This document shows positions 1-9,016 of a stretch of 42,226 nucleotides of DNA, piece by piece. Location: contig CACWOQ010000014.1 of NCBI GenBank assembly GCA_902762505.1, positions 1-42,226 of the forward strand, read 5' to 3'. The position numbers were made by a program, and so were the translations under genes. The notes under the pieces were generated by a model. It was not told where the DNA came from, did not search any database, and saw only the letters and a program-made list of their open reading frames with translations. This stretch comes from an uncultured Ruminococcus sp. Lineage in GTDB: Bacteria; Bacillota; Clostridia; Oscillospirales; CAG-272. The first letter of the stretch is position 1; the number at the start of each line of letters is the position of its first letter.

Positions 1-36
1 ACACCTATGGAATTTAGGCATCAGTCTGTTGTTTGA
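1..36 (+). CDS. IS3-family transposase OrfB, last 11 codons (partial)
   Basis: The first 36 bases read TPMEFRHQSVV then TGA. This matches the usual C-terminal end of IS3-family OrfB transposases, where a 'TPMEYR' or 'SPVEYR' motif lies about ten residues before the stop. The rest of the DDE transposase would lie to the left of the window. A typical IS3 right terminal repeat follows 34 bases later, in the correct orientation, which supports the call. Only the extreme end is visible, so no claim can be made about activity or subgroup. Confidence 0.7.
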   Translation, partial: TPMEFRHQSVV

Positions 37-98
37 TAACTAAATATTATGCCATTGGTGGCCTCTTTTGTACTGTCCGTACAATTTGGGGCGGTTCA
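1..98 (+). mobile_element. Right end of an IS3-family insertion sequence
   Basis: Bases 71-98, read on the minus strand, start TGAACCGCCCCAAATT and continue GTACGGACAGTA. IS3-family terminal repeats typically begin TGAACnGnCCCnAAA and end near GACAGT, so this fits the 3' terminal inverted repeat with its outer tip at 98. The transposase stop codon is at 34-36. AT-rich sequence between the stop and the repeat differs from the GC-rich surroundings. The element end lies 24 bases from the 3' end of the GH78 gene. The left half and the target duplication cannot be seen. Confidence 0.65.
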
Positions 99-122
99 AA
101 CGGCGGGCGTCTCTTTTTTTAT

Positions 123-2618
123 TTACATATCCACCGTGAATACGTGGCTGCCCGAAGATACAGTCTTTTTCACGCCGCAGAAATCGACGTCCGCCGTCAT
201 CCCGAACGGAATGTTGAGATACAGTATCCTTTTGCCGAATTCAACGATCCATTTTACCTCTATATCGCCGAGAAGCGTAGTCACGACGTCACGGCAGTAA
301 TTAAGCTTTTCGGGCATATAAGGCTTGACCGAGATCCTGCGGCATCCGGCGCCCGTCACCTTCACGCCGGCTATGTATTCATGGAAGAATCCGTCTATCG
401 CGCCGTACATCGGGTGATCGTGCGAGTTCATATCGGGATTCTTTTTCAGCTCGAATCTCTCCCAGACCGTCGTCGCACCGTGGTTTATTTCATACCCGAG
501 GGACGGGTAGTCCGTCTTGTGAAGAAGCTTCCACGCCTCCTCGATATAGCCGTATTCGGCGAGCATTTCAAACAGATATTTCGTCGTAAGATTGCCGGTG
601 GTGAACATATAATTGCGGGAAACGAGATCGTCGCGCATATGGCGCGCTGCGGCTTTCCTGCATTTTTCCGGCAGGATCCCGAGGCGAAGAGCAAAGGCGT
701 AGGCGCCCATGCTTCCGCATTCGATCACGCCGGTTTCGGTATTTACCCATTTGCGGCAGAACGCGTCCGCGATCTTCTCAGCCGTCTCTTTGTAGTATTT
801 TTCTTTGTCCGCGTATCCGAGGATATTCGAAAATTTTTCAAGCAGACGGCAGTTGTAATAGGAATAACCGGTGGACATCAGGATCCCGGGCGTCACCGCG
901 GAACAGGCGAATTCCTCCGTAACGCAGGCGTACGAAGGCGCCGCCCAGTCGCCGTAATATGAGTAATTGACGATATAGTCTTCCGAACGGTCGAGCAGGA
1001 CCTTCTCCCATTTTTCAAATCCTTCAAAGCCCTCTCTTATAACGTCCTCGTTTCCGGTGAACGCGTATGCGCGTTCCGCGGCGATGAGGAACGACGAGCA
1101 GACGGGATCGGCGGGCAGCTGACCGAATATGAACGGAGCGGTACAGCCGATCATCCCGTTCTCACGCTGTGCGTCGAGCACGTCGCGAACGATCTTCGGG
1201 AACATCGCGCCTATATCGAAATTATACGGCGTTTCCTCGAACCGTACCGTCGCGTCGTTGAGCCAGCCCATGCGTTCGTCCCGCTGAGGGCAGTCGGAGA
1301 GGATGCTCATCATATTGTTGCGCTCCGTCATGTAAGCGTTGTAATGTATGCGGTTCACGAGCGGCGACCCGCAGTCGAAATTATTGTATTCGTATTTCCC
1401 CGTCATGCCGGTAAAGCAGGCGACGGCACGGATGCTGTCCTTATCGGCAAAGGGAAGCCCGGTCACCTCGACGTAGCGGAAGCCGTGAAAAGTGAAGCGG
1501 GGAGAAAAACGCTCTGTGTCTTTGCTCGATGAGATGAAAACGTCCGTGCATTTCGCCTCCCGCAAGGGCGCCGTATAGACCGTACCGTCCGCGTTCAGCA
1601 TCTCGCCGTACAGCAGCGTCACTTTGTCGCCGCGTTTCAGACCCTCGGCGCTCAGATATACGACCCCGGCGATATTCTGCCCGAAATCGAATACGTATCT
1701 GTCGCCGACCTTCAGAACGGACACGGCTTTATACGTCGTACTGTCTGTATCCTGAAGCAGTTGAAGCCTTCTTGTGCCGAGCGGCTCCCCGTCGTAAAGC
1801 TTTACGTTTTCCGGCACCGTCGGCTCCGCGGTTTCATCGACCGTCTCACCGTCGAATATGTTGGAATACGTTGTCTGACCGTAGACGCAGGACCAGCCTT
1901 CACCGGTCTTTATGAATTCTTCCTCTCCGTCCTCATAGCGGATATGAAGCTCTGCGGACAGGCACGGCACGCCGTCGAATTCTATCGTTCGTCCGCCGAG
2001 ATTGCGCTCGACGAAGCGGCTGTCGATATGGCGCCACCCGTCGGCGACGGTTACCGAGAGGCGGTTTTCGCCCTCGCGGAGCAGACCGCTCACAACGTAC
2101 AGCTTATAGTAACACGTTTTGGTGTAATCTGAAAACGCGGGCGAATAATCGTCAAGAAGACTTATCCCGTTGACGTACGCCGCCTGATACCCGATGCCGC
2201 AGCAGTAAAGATACGCGTCCGATACGGGTTTATTGACGGTTATATCGCGGAAAAAATCGACCGGCGCGTTCGGCTTGACCGTTTTGGCGCAAATCCACGG
2301 CGCAGACAGCTCCCGCGCGCATACAGCCGTGCGGCTGCCGGACGACGTCTGACCGTCGTTAACCGTCACCGTTACGGTGAAGAGAAGCTCGCGGTCGGTC
2401 GGAAGCGGCTCGCCCACCCGCACGGTCTGCCGATCCGAATCCGCCGATGACGTGTATACTGTTTTTTCGCCGTCTGTGACCGTCAGCCTGTAAGACGTCT
2501 GGTACAGTCCGTCGCCGCCGGTCACGGTCCAGCTTACGACCGGCTGAGGCGTTGTTACCGCGTCGCCGTAATCCGGCGTGTATTTGCGGTCGAAATATAT
2601 GTTTTTTACTCTGATCAT
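123..2618 (-). CDS. Alpha-L-rhamnosidase, glycoside hydrolase family 78
   Basis: Hydrolyses terminal alpha-L-rhamnose from plant glycosides or polysaccharides (family knowledge). The 831-residue protein has the usual GH78 order: N-terminal beta-sandwich domains, an (alpha/alpha)6 barrel and a C-terminal beta domain. Diagnostic barrel motifs are CPQRDERMGWLND, which holds the catalytic acid region, and TTVWERFE followed by NSHDHPMYGAIDGFF. The start at 2618 (MIRVKNIYF) is chosen because GGAGGAC lies about ten bases upstream; the reading frame extends further upstream but runs across the promoter. There is no signal peptide, so it probably acts in the cytoplasm on imported rhamno-oligosaccharides. 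It is monocistronic and divergent from the lipoprotein gene at 2764. Its 3' end adjoins the IS3 remnant and no clear terminator hairpin is visible. Confidence 0.93.
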   Translation of the reverse strand: MIRVKNIYFDRKYTPDYGDAVTTPQPVVSWTVTGGDGLYQTSYRLTVTDGEKTVYTSSADSDRQTVRVGEPLPTDRELLFTVTVTVNDGQTSSGSRTAVCARELSAPWICAKTVKPNAPVDFFRDITVNKPVSDAYLYCCGIGYQAAYVNGISLLDDYSPAFSDYTKTCYYKLYVVSGLLREGENRLSVTVADGWRHIDSRFVERNLGGRTIEFDGVPCLSAELHIRYEDGEEEFIKTGEGWSCVYGQTTYSNIFDGETVDETAEPTVPENVKLYDGEPLGTRRLQLLQDTDSTTYKAVSVLKVGDRYVFDFGQNIAGVVYLSAEGLKRGDKVTLLYGEMLNADGTVYTAPLREAKCTDVFISSSKDTERFSPRFTFHGFRYVEVTGLPFADKDSIRAVACFTGMTGKYEYNNFDCGSPLVNRIHYNAYMTERNNMMSILSDCPQRDERMGWLNDATVRFEETPYNFDIGAMFPKIVRDVLDAQRENGMIGCTAPFIFGQLPADPVCSSFLIAAERAYAFTGNEDVIREGFEGFEKWEKVLLDRSEDYIVNYSYYGDWAAPSYACVTEEFACSAVTPGILMSTGYSYYNCRLLEKFSNILGYADKEKYYKETAEKIADAFCRKWVNTETGVIECGSMGAYAFALRLGILPEKCRKAAARHMRDDLVSRNYMFTTGNLTTKYLFEMLAEYGYIEEAWKLLHKTDYPSLGYEINHGATTVWERFELKKNPDMNSHDHPMYGAIDGFFHEYIAGVKVTGAGCRRISVKPYMPEKLNYCRDVVTTLLGDIEVKWIVEFGKRILYLNIPFGMTADVDFCGVKKTVSSGSHVFTVDM

Positions 2619-2652
2619 TTTAAGTCTGTCCTCCGTCCGGAATATCAAACGT

Positions 2653-2681
2653 ATTATATCATAAACGCGCGCTTTTGTCAA
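2653..2681 (-). promoter_or_regulatory. Consensus promoter of the GH78 gene
   Basis: On the minus strand TTGACA (2676-2681), a 17-base spacer ending in TGA, and TATAAT (2653-2658) form a perfect consensus sigma-A promoter with an extended -10. It lies about 35 bases upstream of the chosen GH78 start. No operator dyad was seen overlapping it. Confidence 0.85.
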
Positions 2682-2704
2682 TAAAAATATTTTACATACA
2701 GTCA

Positions 2705-2733
2705 AACACTTTTCCGAATTTAAGTGTTATAAT
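2705..2733 (+). promoter_or_regulatory. Extended -10 promoter with overlapping dyad, for the 2764 lipoprotein
   Basis: TGTTATAAT ends at 2733, with the TATAAT hexamer at 2728-2733. No good -35 hexamer is found 17 bases upstream. A 7-bp inverted repeat, AACACTT (2705-2711) and AAGTGTT (2722-2728), reaches the first base of the -10. That position would suit a repressor or an activator replacing the missing -35. The gene start at 2764 is 31 bases downstream with AGGAGG in front of it. Confidence 0.55.
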
Positions 2734-2763
2734 GTATTAAAACAGTAATAGGAGGAAACAGCA

Positions 2764-4059
2764 ATGTTTAAGAGAATTACGGCTGCCGTCGTCTGCCTTG
2801 TGCTCATAGCGGCCTCGTTTGCATCCTGCGCGGTAAAGGGTCCGAAGACCTACCGTGAAGCCGTTGCGGCAGGCAGAGAGTTCGCGGAATCCGACGGCTT
2901 GAAGGATATAACAGTTTCCGCCGAAAGCGACGGCGTGAAGCTCACGTTTACCGGAAAATACGACAGATCGGTCAGACTCGGCGTATTCACCGTGAGCGTT
3001 GAGAAAGAAGACACCATAAACACATTCAAGGATCTCATTAAGTACAACGGCGATACGGTCTATGTAAAGATACCGGATATGTCGGGAATGGGCGCGGTCC
3101 TGCCCTTTGCGATACCGGATCCCGGTATGGATGAATTTCCGGAGGACTTTGATATCGGAACGTTTGAGCTGCCGGAGGACTTTGATATCGGAACGTTTGA
3201 GCTGCCGGAGGATTTCGATCCGTCAGATCTGCCCGAAATGCCCGATTTCTCGGCGCTGCTCGATCTTGACGACGCGGAGCTTGAACAGTACGGCATCACC
3301 CGTGAAATGCTCGATCAGATCCGCCCGTATATAGGCGAGGACGGACAGATAGATTTTGAAGGGCTCCTTTCGGGACTCGATCTTTCAGGCTTCGGTCTGA
3401 CGTCCGGCGACGGTGAAAACCGCCCCGTACAGGATCTGCCGGAATCGCCCGTCGGCAAGTACATAGCCGTGAAAATCCCCGAGCACAGGGAAACGAAGCT
3501 CGGACAGATCATAAAAGAACGCACTGAGGCTCAGTATGAAAAAATGCTCGAAATCGAGCCGGAGGAGCAGTTCCCGTTCGTCGTCAGGACCACGGGCGAG
3601 GACGTCAAGGCTCTTATCGTCGACATACTCGACAGCATCAGAAACAACGAAGCGGAGCTTATTGACGAGGCGGTCGCCGCGATAAAAGAACAGCTCGGCA
3701 AAGAAAACGCGGAAAAACTCGAAGCGCTTTCCGGTGAAAAGCTTGAAAATACGCTCAAAAAGGAAATGGACGCATTCTTCGAAGACTTTTCGGCGGATGA
3801 TATAAAATCCGGCGACGGCGCGCTCGAATGCGTGCAGAAGGCGGCATACGAGACGGGCAAACGTTTTGAGCAGAGAAGCGAGATCACCTTTGACGACGAG
3901 GGAGAAAAGAAAACGGTAAAGATCGCGGTCACAATCACCGCGGCGAAAGCTGACGAAAGCTTCGCCGACAGATGCACCGTTGCGGAATCCGACGTTCTCG
4001 ACCCGTCAAAGTACATGCCGGATCAGATCCCGGAGGATACGTTCGGCTTTGCCGCGTGA
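2764..4059 (+). CDS. Secreted lipoprotein of unknown function with internal tandem repeat
   Basis: The 431-residue protein starts MFKRITAAVVCLVLIAASFASC, a lipoprotein signal peptide with lipobox FASC (Cys around residue 22), so it should be anchored on the outer face of the membrane. AGGAGG lies 7 bases before the ATG. The mature protein is very acidic. Residues near 120-155 contain two exact copies of an 11-residue unit (EDFDIGTFELP) and part of a third. The rest looks like an alpha/beta secreted domain; no enzyme motif was recognised. The gene is alone between a divergent GH78 gene and argS, with a terminator hairpin about 130 bases after the stop. Function is unknown. Confidence 0.85.
   Translation: MFKRITAAVVCLVLIAASFASCAVKGPKTYREAVAAGREFAESDGLKDITVSAESDGVKLTFTGKYDRSVRLGVFTVSVEKEDTINTFKDLIKYNGDTVYVKIPDMSGMGAVLPFAIPDPGMDEFPEDFDIGTFELPEDFDIGTFELPEDFDPSDLPEMPDFSALLDLDDAELEQYGITREMLDQIRPYIGEDGQIDFEGLLSGLDLSGFGLTSGDGENRPVQDLPESPVGKYIAVKIPEHRETKLGQIIKERTEAQYEKMLEIEPEEQFPFVVRTTGEDVKALIVDILDSIRNNEAELIDEAVAAIKEQLGKENAEKLEALSGEKLENTLKKEMDAFFEDFSADDIKSGDGALECVQKAAYETGKRFEQRSEITFDDEGEKKTVKIAVTITAAKADESFADRCTVAESDVLDPSKYMPDQIPEDTFGFAA
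3139..3219 (+). repeat. 33-bp in-frame tandem repeat in the lipoprotein gene
   Basis: Two identical 33-base units (3139-3171 and 3172-3204) are followed by a diverging 15-base partial third copy (3205-3219, last codons changed). The two full units differ at no base, which suggests recent duplication by slippage or unequal exchange. Length is a multiple of three, so copy number can vary without breaking the frame. Confidence 0.9.
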
Positions 4060-4342
4060 TTTGAAAAAGTGACCGTGGTGTCACGTTGACTGCCCTTAAA
4101 CGTGCCGCAGACACTCATAACCCATAACCGTAAAATTTTCTTTGACGTTTGGCGCACAGACGTCCCGCAGGCAGACGTATGCGGCAAAAAACACCGACTG
4201 AACAAAGGAAGCTTTTCCTTCATTCAGCCGGTGTTTCTTTATATGTCCCTCGGGCGCGTCTCATACGACTGTTGTTTTTTTGCGTCAGACGTCAAAAAAT
4301 AGAATTTTTGTACGGTTCTTTGCAAAAATTTTGAAAATGCTA
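4060..4342. other. Intergenic region between lipoprotein gene and argS promoter
   Basis: No convincing gene is seen here. It holds small hairpins (GTGAC/GTCAC just after the lipoprotein stop, and CCGCA/TGCGG near 4172-4185) and the terminator hairpin listed separately at 4190-4240. A short open frame at 4102-4302 runs straight through the terminator hairpin and has no ribosome binding site, so it is not called. Confidence 0.5.
4190..4240 (+). terminator. Long intrinsic terminator after the lipoprotein gene
   Basis: AACACCGACTGAA (from 4190) pairs with TTCAGCCGGTGTT (to 4235) with one mismatch. The stem continues inward through AAGGAA/TTCCTT, giving about 20 bp with a tight GCTT loop. TTCTTT follows on the plus strand. 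A run of six A bases precedes it, so weaker activity on the minus strand is possible. Confidence 0.75.
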
Positions 4343-4371
4343 TTGCAATTTTCCGATATATAGTATATAAT
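4343..4371 (+). promoter_or_regulatory. Promoter of the argS-led gene run
   Basis: TTGCAA (4343-4348), a 17-base spacer and TATAAT (4366-4371). This is the one clear promoter in the window whose spacer does not end in TGn. It lies 35 bases before the argS start. Confidence 0.75.
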
Positions 4372-4405
4372 TAAACACTACATAAAAATTAAGGACAAAT
4401 TTTCA

Positions 4406-6112
4406 ATGAGATCTTTGAAGGAAAAAATCGCAGCCGCGGTATACAAAGGGATCGAGCGCATCGCCCCCTCCGCCGCGGTGCCGGAAAATGAGATAGTTAC
4501 GTATCTGGCGTATCCGCCGGACGGGAAAATGGGCGATATCGCGCTGCCTTGCTTCAGATTCGCAAAGGCTCTGCGCATGGCGCCTCCGGCGATAGCCGCA
4601 GCCCTTGCGGACGGCTTTTGCTGCGAGGGCGTCGCCTCGGTCGAAACGGCGGGCGGATACCTCAATTTCAGGATAGACCGCGGAGCGCTGCTCGAAAGGC
4701 TTTACGGTCAGATCAGTTCACAGGACAAGCCCTACGGCAGCTCCGATATCGGCGCCGGCAAAACGGTAGTTCTGGACTATTCGTCGCCGAACGTAGCAAA
4801 GCCGTTCCATATCGGCCATCTCGGGACGACCGTCATCGGTCATTCGCTGAAGAAAATGCACGAGTTCGCCGGATACAAATGTATAGGCGTGAACCACCTG
4901 GGTGACTGGGGCACGCAGTTCGGCAAGCTGATCGTCGCCTACCGCAAATGGGGCTCGAAGCAGGCCGTTGAGGAAAAAGGCATAGACGAGCTTGTGGCGC
5001 TTTACGTCCGTTTCCATGAAGAGGCGGAGAAGGAGCCTTCGCTGAACGACGAAGCGCGCGCGGCGTTCACGGCGCTCGAACACGGGGATCCGGAAATGAC
5101 GGAGCTCTGGCGCTGGTTCATAGATATCAGCATCAAGGAATACAAGAAAACGTATAAACAGCTCGATATAGAGTTCGACTACTACACGGGCGAGAGCTTC
5201 TATACGGATAAAATGCCCGCCGTCGTCGAGGAGCTTAAAGAAAAGAACCTCTTGTCGATCGACGACGGAGCCTCCATCGTCGACCTTGAAGCGTACGGTA
5301 TGCCACCGTGCCTCATCCTCAAGCGCGACGGATCAACGCTTTATCCCACGCGCGACATAGCCGCGGCGATATACAGAAAGAAGACGTTTGACTTCGACAA
5401 ATGCATATACGTGACCTCAGCCGGTCAGTCGCTGCATTTCGCGCAATGGTTCAAGGTGCTTGAGCTTATGGGCAGAGACTGGTATAACAGGCTCGTACAC
5501 GTGCCGTACGGCACCGTGTCGCTCAACGGCGAAAAGCTGGCGACGCGTACCGGCAACGTGGTCCTCTTAAAGGATCTGTTCGCCGAAGCGATAGAAAAAG
5601 CCGCCGCGATCATGGCGGAAAAGAATCCGGAGCTCGCCGGACGGGAGGACGTGGCTGAATCCGTCGGCATCGGCGCCGTGGTTTTCTACTACCTGTCGGC
5701 GAACCGCATGCGCGACATCAACTTCGTGCTTGAAGACGCGCTCAATTTCGACGGCAATACCGGCCCCTACGCACAGTACACTTACGCGCGTACCTGCCAG
5801 ATACTGAAAAAGGCGGGAGAATTCAAGCCGGGACCGTATGATCTGAACGACGACGAGTTCGAGCTCTGCAAGACGATTGCCCTGTTCCCGGAAACGTTCG
5901 ATCAGGCACTTGCCGAATACGAGCCGTCGATCATAACGCGCTACGTGCTCGATCTCTGCGCGGCGTTCAACCGTTTTTATCACAACTGCCCGGTACTCAC
6001 CGCGGAAAACGAAAGTGTGAAGGCGCAGCGCCTCGCGCTTACCGAATGCACAAACAAGGTACTTTCGTCGGCGCTTGAGCTGATCTGCGTGCGCCACCCC
6101 GAAAAGATATGA
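4406..6112 (+). CDS. argS: Arginyl-tRNA synthetase
   Basis: Charges tRNA-Arg with arginine in the cytoplasm. The 568-residue length and order fit class I ArgRS: an N-terminal tRNA-recognition (Add-1) domain around residues 1-110, then the catalytic domain with SSPNVAKPFHIGHLGTT holding the HIGH motif (near residue 135), and the C-terminal anticodon-binding DALR domain with CAAFNRFYHNCPVL. The position of KMSKS is taken by GEKLATRTGNVVLLKDL, a form common in bacterial ArgRS, which often lack the canonical lysine pair. The start is supported by AAGGAC about ten bases upstream and by the promoter at 4343-4371. yebC follows after 18 bases, so the two are probably co-transcribed. Confidence 0.96.
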   Translation: MRSLKEKIAAAVYKGIERIAPSAAVPENEIVTYLAYPPDGKMGDIALPCFRFAKALRMAPPAIAAALADGFCCEGVASVETAGGYLNFRIDRGALLERLYGQISSQDKPYGSSDIGAGKTVVLDYSSPNVAKPFHIGHLGTTVIGHSLKKMHEFAGYKCIGVNHLGDWGTQFGKLIVAYRKWGSKQAVEEKGIDELVALYVRFHEEAEKEPSLNDEARAAFTALEHGDPEMTELWRWFIDISIKEYKKTYKQLDIEFDYYTGESFYTDKMPAVVEELKEKNLLSIDDGASIVDLEAYGMPPCLILKRDGSTLYPTRDIAAAIYRKKTFDFDKCIYVTSAGQSLHFAQWFKVLELMGRDWYNRLVHVPYGTVSLNGEKLATRTGNVVLLKDLFAEAIEKAAAIMAEKNPELAGREDVAESVGIGAVVFYYLSANRMRDINFVLEDALNFDGNTGPYAQYTYARTCQILKKAGEFKPGPYDLNDDEFELCKTIALFPETFDQALAEYEPSIITRYVLDLCAAFNRFYHNCPVLTAENESVKAQRLALTECTNKVLSSALELICVRHPEKI

Positions 6113-6130
6113 TAAGGAGAGTAAAAAGAT

Positions 6131-6862
6131 ATGTCAGGACACAGCAAATGGAAGAATATAATGCATAAAAAAGAGAAGACCGACGCCGCGAGAGCAAAGG
6201 TCTTCACGAAGATAGGCAAGGAAATGGCGATAGCCGTAAGAGAAGGCGGACCCGACCCCGTATCGAACAGCAAGCTGCGCGACCTCATCGCTAAGGCGAA
6301 GGCGAACAACGTTCCTAACGACAACATAGACAGGATCATAAAGAAAGCCTCCGGCGCCGACAGCGTCGCTTACGAAAAGGTCACGTACGAGGGCTACGGA
6401 ATGGGCGGAGTCGCCGTCATAGTCGAAGCCATGACCGACAACAGGAACCGCACCGGCGGCGACATCCGTCACTATTTCGATAAGTTCGGCGGCAACATGG
6501 GCTCAACCGGCTGTGTTTCGTATCTGTTCACCGACAAGGGCACGATCATAATCGAAAACGACGGCAAGCTCAATGAGGACGCCGTCATGGAAGACGCGCT
6601 TGAAGCCGGCGCCGAGGATTTCGACGCGACGGACGAAGCGTTCGAGATAACCACCGCGCCCGACGACCTCGACGCCGTTACCGCGGCTCTCACCGCAAAA
6701 GGCTACGCGATCATTTCATCCGAGCAGGAGAAGGTCCCGTCCATGTACGTGACGCTTACCGACGAGGAGCAGATCAAAAAGATGAACCTGCTGCTTGAAA
6801 AGCTCGACGAGAACGACGACGTCACGGACGTCTGGCACAACTGGGAGAACGAGGAAGAATAA
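6131..6862 (+). CDS. YebC/PmpR (TACO1) family protein
   Basis: The N-terminus MSGHSKWKNIMHKK and the following DAARAKVFTKIGKEM stretch are the hallmark of the YebC/PmpR/TACO1 family, usually near 240 residues (here 243). Members have been described as DNA-binding regulators, and more recently as translation factors that help ribosomes through difficult sequences such as polyproline. Which role applies here cannot be told from sequence. A ribosome binding site AAGGAGAG lies about ten bases upstream. It sits 18 bases after argS and 27 bases before hppA in a co-directional run. Pairing with argS would fit a translation role, but this is inference. Confidence 0.93.
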   Translation: MSGHSKWKNIMHKKEKTDAARAKVFTKIGKEMAIAVREGGPDPVSNSKLRDLIAKAKANNVPNDNIDRIIKKASGADSVAYEKVTYEGYGMGGVAVIVEAMTDNRNRTGGDIRHYFDKFGGNMGSTGCVSYLFTDKGTIIIENDGKLNEDAVMEDALEAGAEDFDATDEAFEITTAPDDLDAVTAALTAKGYAIISSEQEKVPSMYVTLTDEEQIKKMNLLLEKLDENDDVTDVWHNWENEEE

Positions 6863-6889
6863 AATCCGAAGGAACGGTATCGTAATATC

Positions 6890-9016
6890 ATGGATCTGAT
6901 ATGGACAGCCCCCGTCGGCGCCCTTATAGCCCTGCTTTTCGCGGGATATAACGCTATGAAGGTCAGAGCCGCCGACCGCGGCACCGAAAAGGTAAGAGAA
7001 CTGTCTGACGTTATAAGACACGGAGCCGACGCTTACCTTAAAAGACAGTACAGAACCGTCGGCGTATTCTTCGCCGTCGCTTTCGCGGTGCTTATGATCC
7101 TTGCGTTCGTGAAGCCCGCGGGCTCAAAGGAAGGACTTATAAACATATTCACGCCGTTTGCGTTTCTGTCGGGAGGCCTGTTTTCCGGGCTTTCCGGATT
7201 CCTCGGCATGAAAATAGCCACCGCCGCCAACGGCAGGACCGCGACAGCGGCGGAAAAAGGACTCAACAGCGGACTTCGCGTCGCGTTCTCGGCGGGCTCT
7301 GTCATGGGCTTCGTCGTCGTCGGACTCGGTCTGCTCGACACGTCCATCTGGTTTATCCTTCTCAGATTTGCATTCAAGCTTGATCCGGCGCAGCTTTCCG
7401 CCGCGATGATCACGTTCGGGATCGGCGCGTCTACGATGGCGCTGTTCGCGCGCGTCGGCGGCGGTATATTCACAAAAGCCGCGGATGTCGGCGCGGATCT
7501 CGTCGGCAAGGTCGAGGTCGGTATACCCGAGGACGACCCGAGGAACCCCGCCGCCATCGCCGATAACGTAGGCGACAACGTCGGCGACGTCGCCGGCATG
7601 GGAGCCGACCTTTACGAATCGTACGTCGGTTCCATTATTTCCGCCGTCGCTCTTGCGTTCGGCGCGTACGGCGCCCCGGACGCCGACGAAAAGTCGGTTT
7701 TCAGCCGTATGATGCTTCCGCTGCTCCTCGCGGTGATCGGAGTCATCTGCTCCGTCGTCGGTACGTTCTTCGTACGCTGCGGTGAAAGCACGGATCAGAA
7801 AAAGCTGCTGGGCTCGCTCCGCCGCGGTACTTATATCGCCGCCGCGCTTTTTGCGGCAGCATCGTTTCCCGCCGTGTATTTCGTACTCGGAAAAGAAAAC
7901 GTCGGGATCTACGGAGCGGTGCTTTCCGGACTTTGCGCCGGCGTTCTGATCGGATACTTTACCGAATTCTTCACGTCGGATACGTATAAACCCACCAAAA
8001 AGCTCGCCGCCTCTTCCGAAACGGGATCGGCGACCCTCATCATAAGCGGACTTTCGCTCGGTATGCGCAGCGTCATTGCCCCCGTCGTGATCGTCGGTAT
8101 CTCGATACTCGTATCGTTCACGGTCTCCGGCGGCGATCTCGGAGACGGTATATCCAAAGGACTGTTCGGCATCGCCGTTTCAGCCGTCGGTATGCTTTCC
8201 ACGCTCGGCATCACGCTTGCGACGGACGCGTACGGACCCGTCGCCGACAACGCGGGCGGCATCGCTCAGATGGCGGGGATGGATGAACACGTACGCGAAC
8301 GCACGGACGCGCTCGATTCGCTCGGCAACACCACCGCGGCGACCGGCAAGGGCTTTGCGATAGGCTCAGCCGCGCTCACGTCGCTTTCTCTGATCGTCGC
8401 GTTCAAGCAGAGGATAGAGATGCTCGGCGATTTCTCGTTCAAGATCGAAACGACGAACCCGATAACGCTCGTCGGCATAATCCTCGGCGCGATGCTTCCG
8501 TTCGTGTTCGCCGCAATGACGATAGATTCCGTCGGTATCGCGGCTCAGAGCATAATCGGAGAAGTGCACAGACAGTTCAAAGAGCTGACTGGTATAATGG
8601 ACGGCACGCAAAAACCCGAATACGCGAAGTGCGTTGACATCTGCACGAGAAGCTCGCTCCGTCAGATGATAGCGCCGTCGCTTTTCGCAGTGCTGTCGCC
8701 CGTTGTGATCGGACTTCTGCTCGGACCGAACGGCATAATCGGCATGCTCTGCGGAGCGACCGTCTCGGGATTCCTTCTCGCGGTATATATGTCGAACTCC
8801 GGCGGCGCGTGGGACAACGCGAAGAAATATATCGAACGCGGCAACCACGGCGGCTCCGGAAGCGAACAGCATAAGGCTTCCGTCGTCGGAGACACGGTCG
8901 GTGACCCGCTGAAGGATACGAGCGGACCTGCGATCAATATCCTTATAAAGCTTCTGTCGATCGTCTCGATCGTCTTCGCTTATATCATAATGAACTACTA
9001 TCTTATTAAGCTATGA
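6890..9016 (+). CDS. hppA: Membrane ion-translocating pyrophosphatase
   Basis: Couples hydrolysis of pyrophosphate to export of Na+ and/or H+ across the membrane. The 708-residue, strongly hydrophobic protein carries the substrate motifs DVGADLVGKVE (residues 199-209) and GIPEDDPRNPAAIADNVGD followed by NVGD (211-233), plus a second Asp-rich motif near the C-terminus (GDTVGDPLKDTSGP). The ADLYESYVGS segment places the gating Glu (about residue 243) where sodium pumps have it. GNTTAATGKG has Ala where potassium-independent enzymes carry Lys. I therefore infer a K+-dependent, probably Na+-pumping enzyme. Pyrophosphate from the neighbouring ArgRS reaction is one possible substrate source. The gene overlaps murQ by 4 bases (ATGA). 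Confidence 0.95.
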   Translation: MDLIWTAPVGALIALLFAGYNAMKVRAADRGTEKVRELSDVIRHGADAYLKRQYRTVGVFFAVAFAVLMILAFVKPAGSKEGLINIFTPFAFLSGGLFSGLSGFLGMKIATAANGRTATAAEKGLNSGLRVAFSAGSVMGFVVVGLGLLDTSIWFILLRFAFKLDPAQLSAAMITFGIGASTMALFARVGGGIFTKAADVGADLVGKVEVGIPEDDPRNPAAIADNVGDNVGDVAGMGADLYESYVGSIISAVALAFGAYGAPDADEKSVFSRMMLPLLLAVIGVICSVVGTFFVRCGESTDQKKLLGSLRRGTYIAAALFAAASFPAVYFVLGKENVGIYGAVLSGLCAGVLIGYFTEFFTSDTYKPTKKLAASSETGSATLIISGLSLGMRSVIAPVVIVGISILVSFTVSGGDLGDGISKGLFGIAVSAVGMLSTLGITLATDAYGPVADNAGGIAQMAGMDEHVRERTDALDSLGNTTAATGKGFAIGSAALTSLSLIVAFKQRIEMLGDFSFKIETTNPITLVGIILGAMLPFVFAAMTIDSVGIAAQSIIGEVHRQFKELTGIMDGTQKPEYAKCVDICTRSSLRQMIAPSLFAVLSPVVIGLLLGPNGIIGMLCGATVSGFLLAVYMSNSGGAWDNAKKYIERGNHGGSGSEQHKASVVGDTVGDPLKDTSGPAINILIKLLSIVSIVFAYIIMNYYLIKL

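Noticed and set aside
33..962. Open frames of up to ~310 codons on the plus strand opposite the GH78 gene
   Set aside because: They are antisense shadows of GH78 with Arg/Val/Phe-rich composition, no ribosome binding site and no family motif.
4102..4302. A possible small gene in the gap before argS
   Set aside because: The frame passes through a 46-base terminator hairpin and lacks an RBS.
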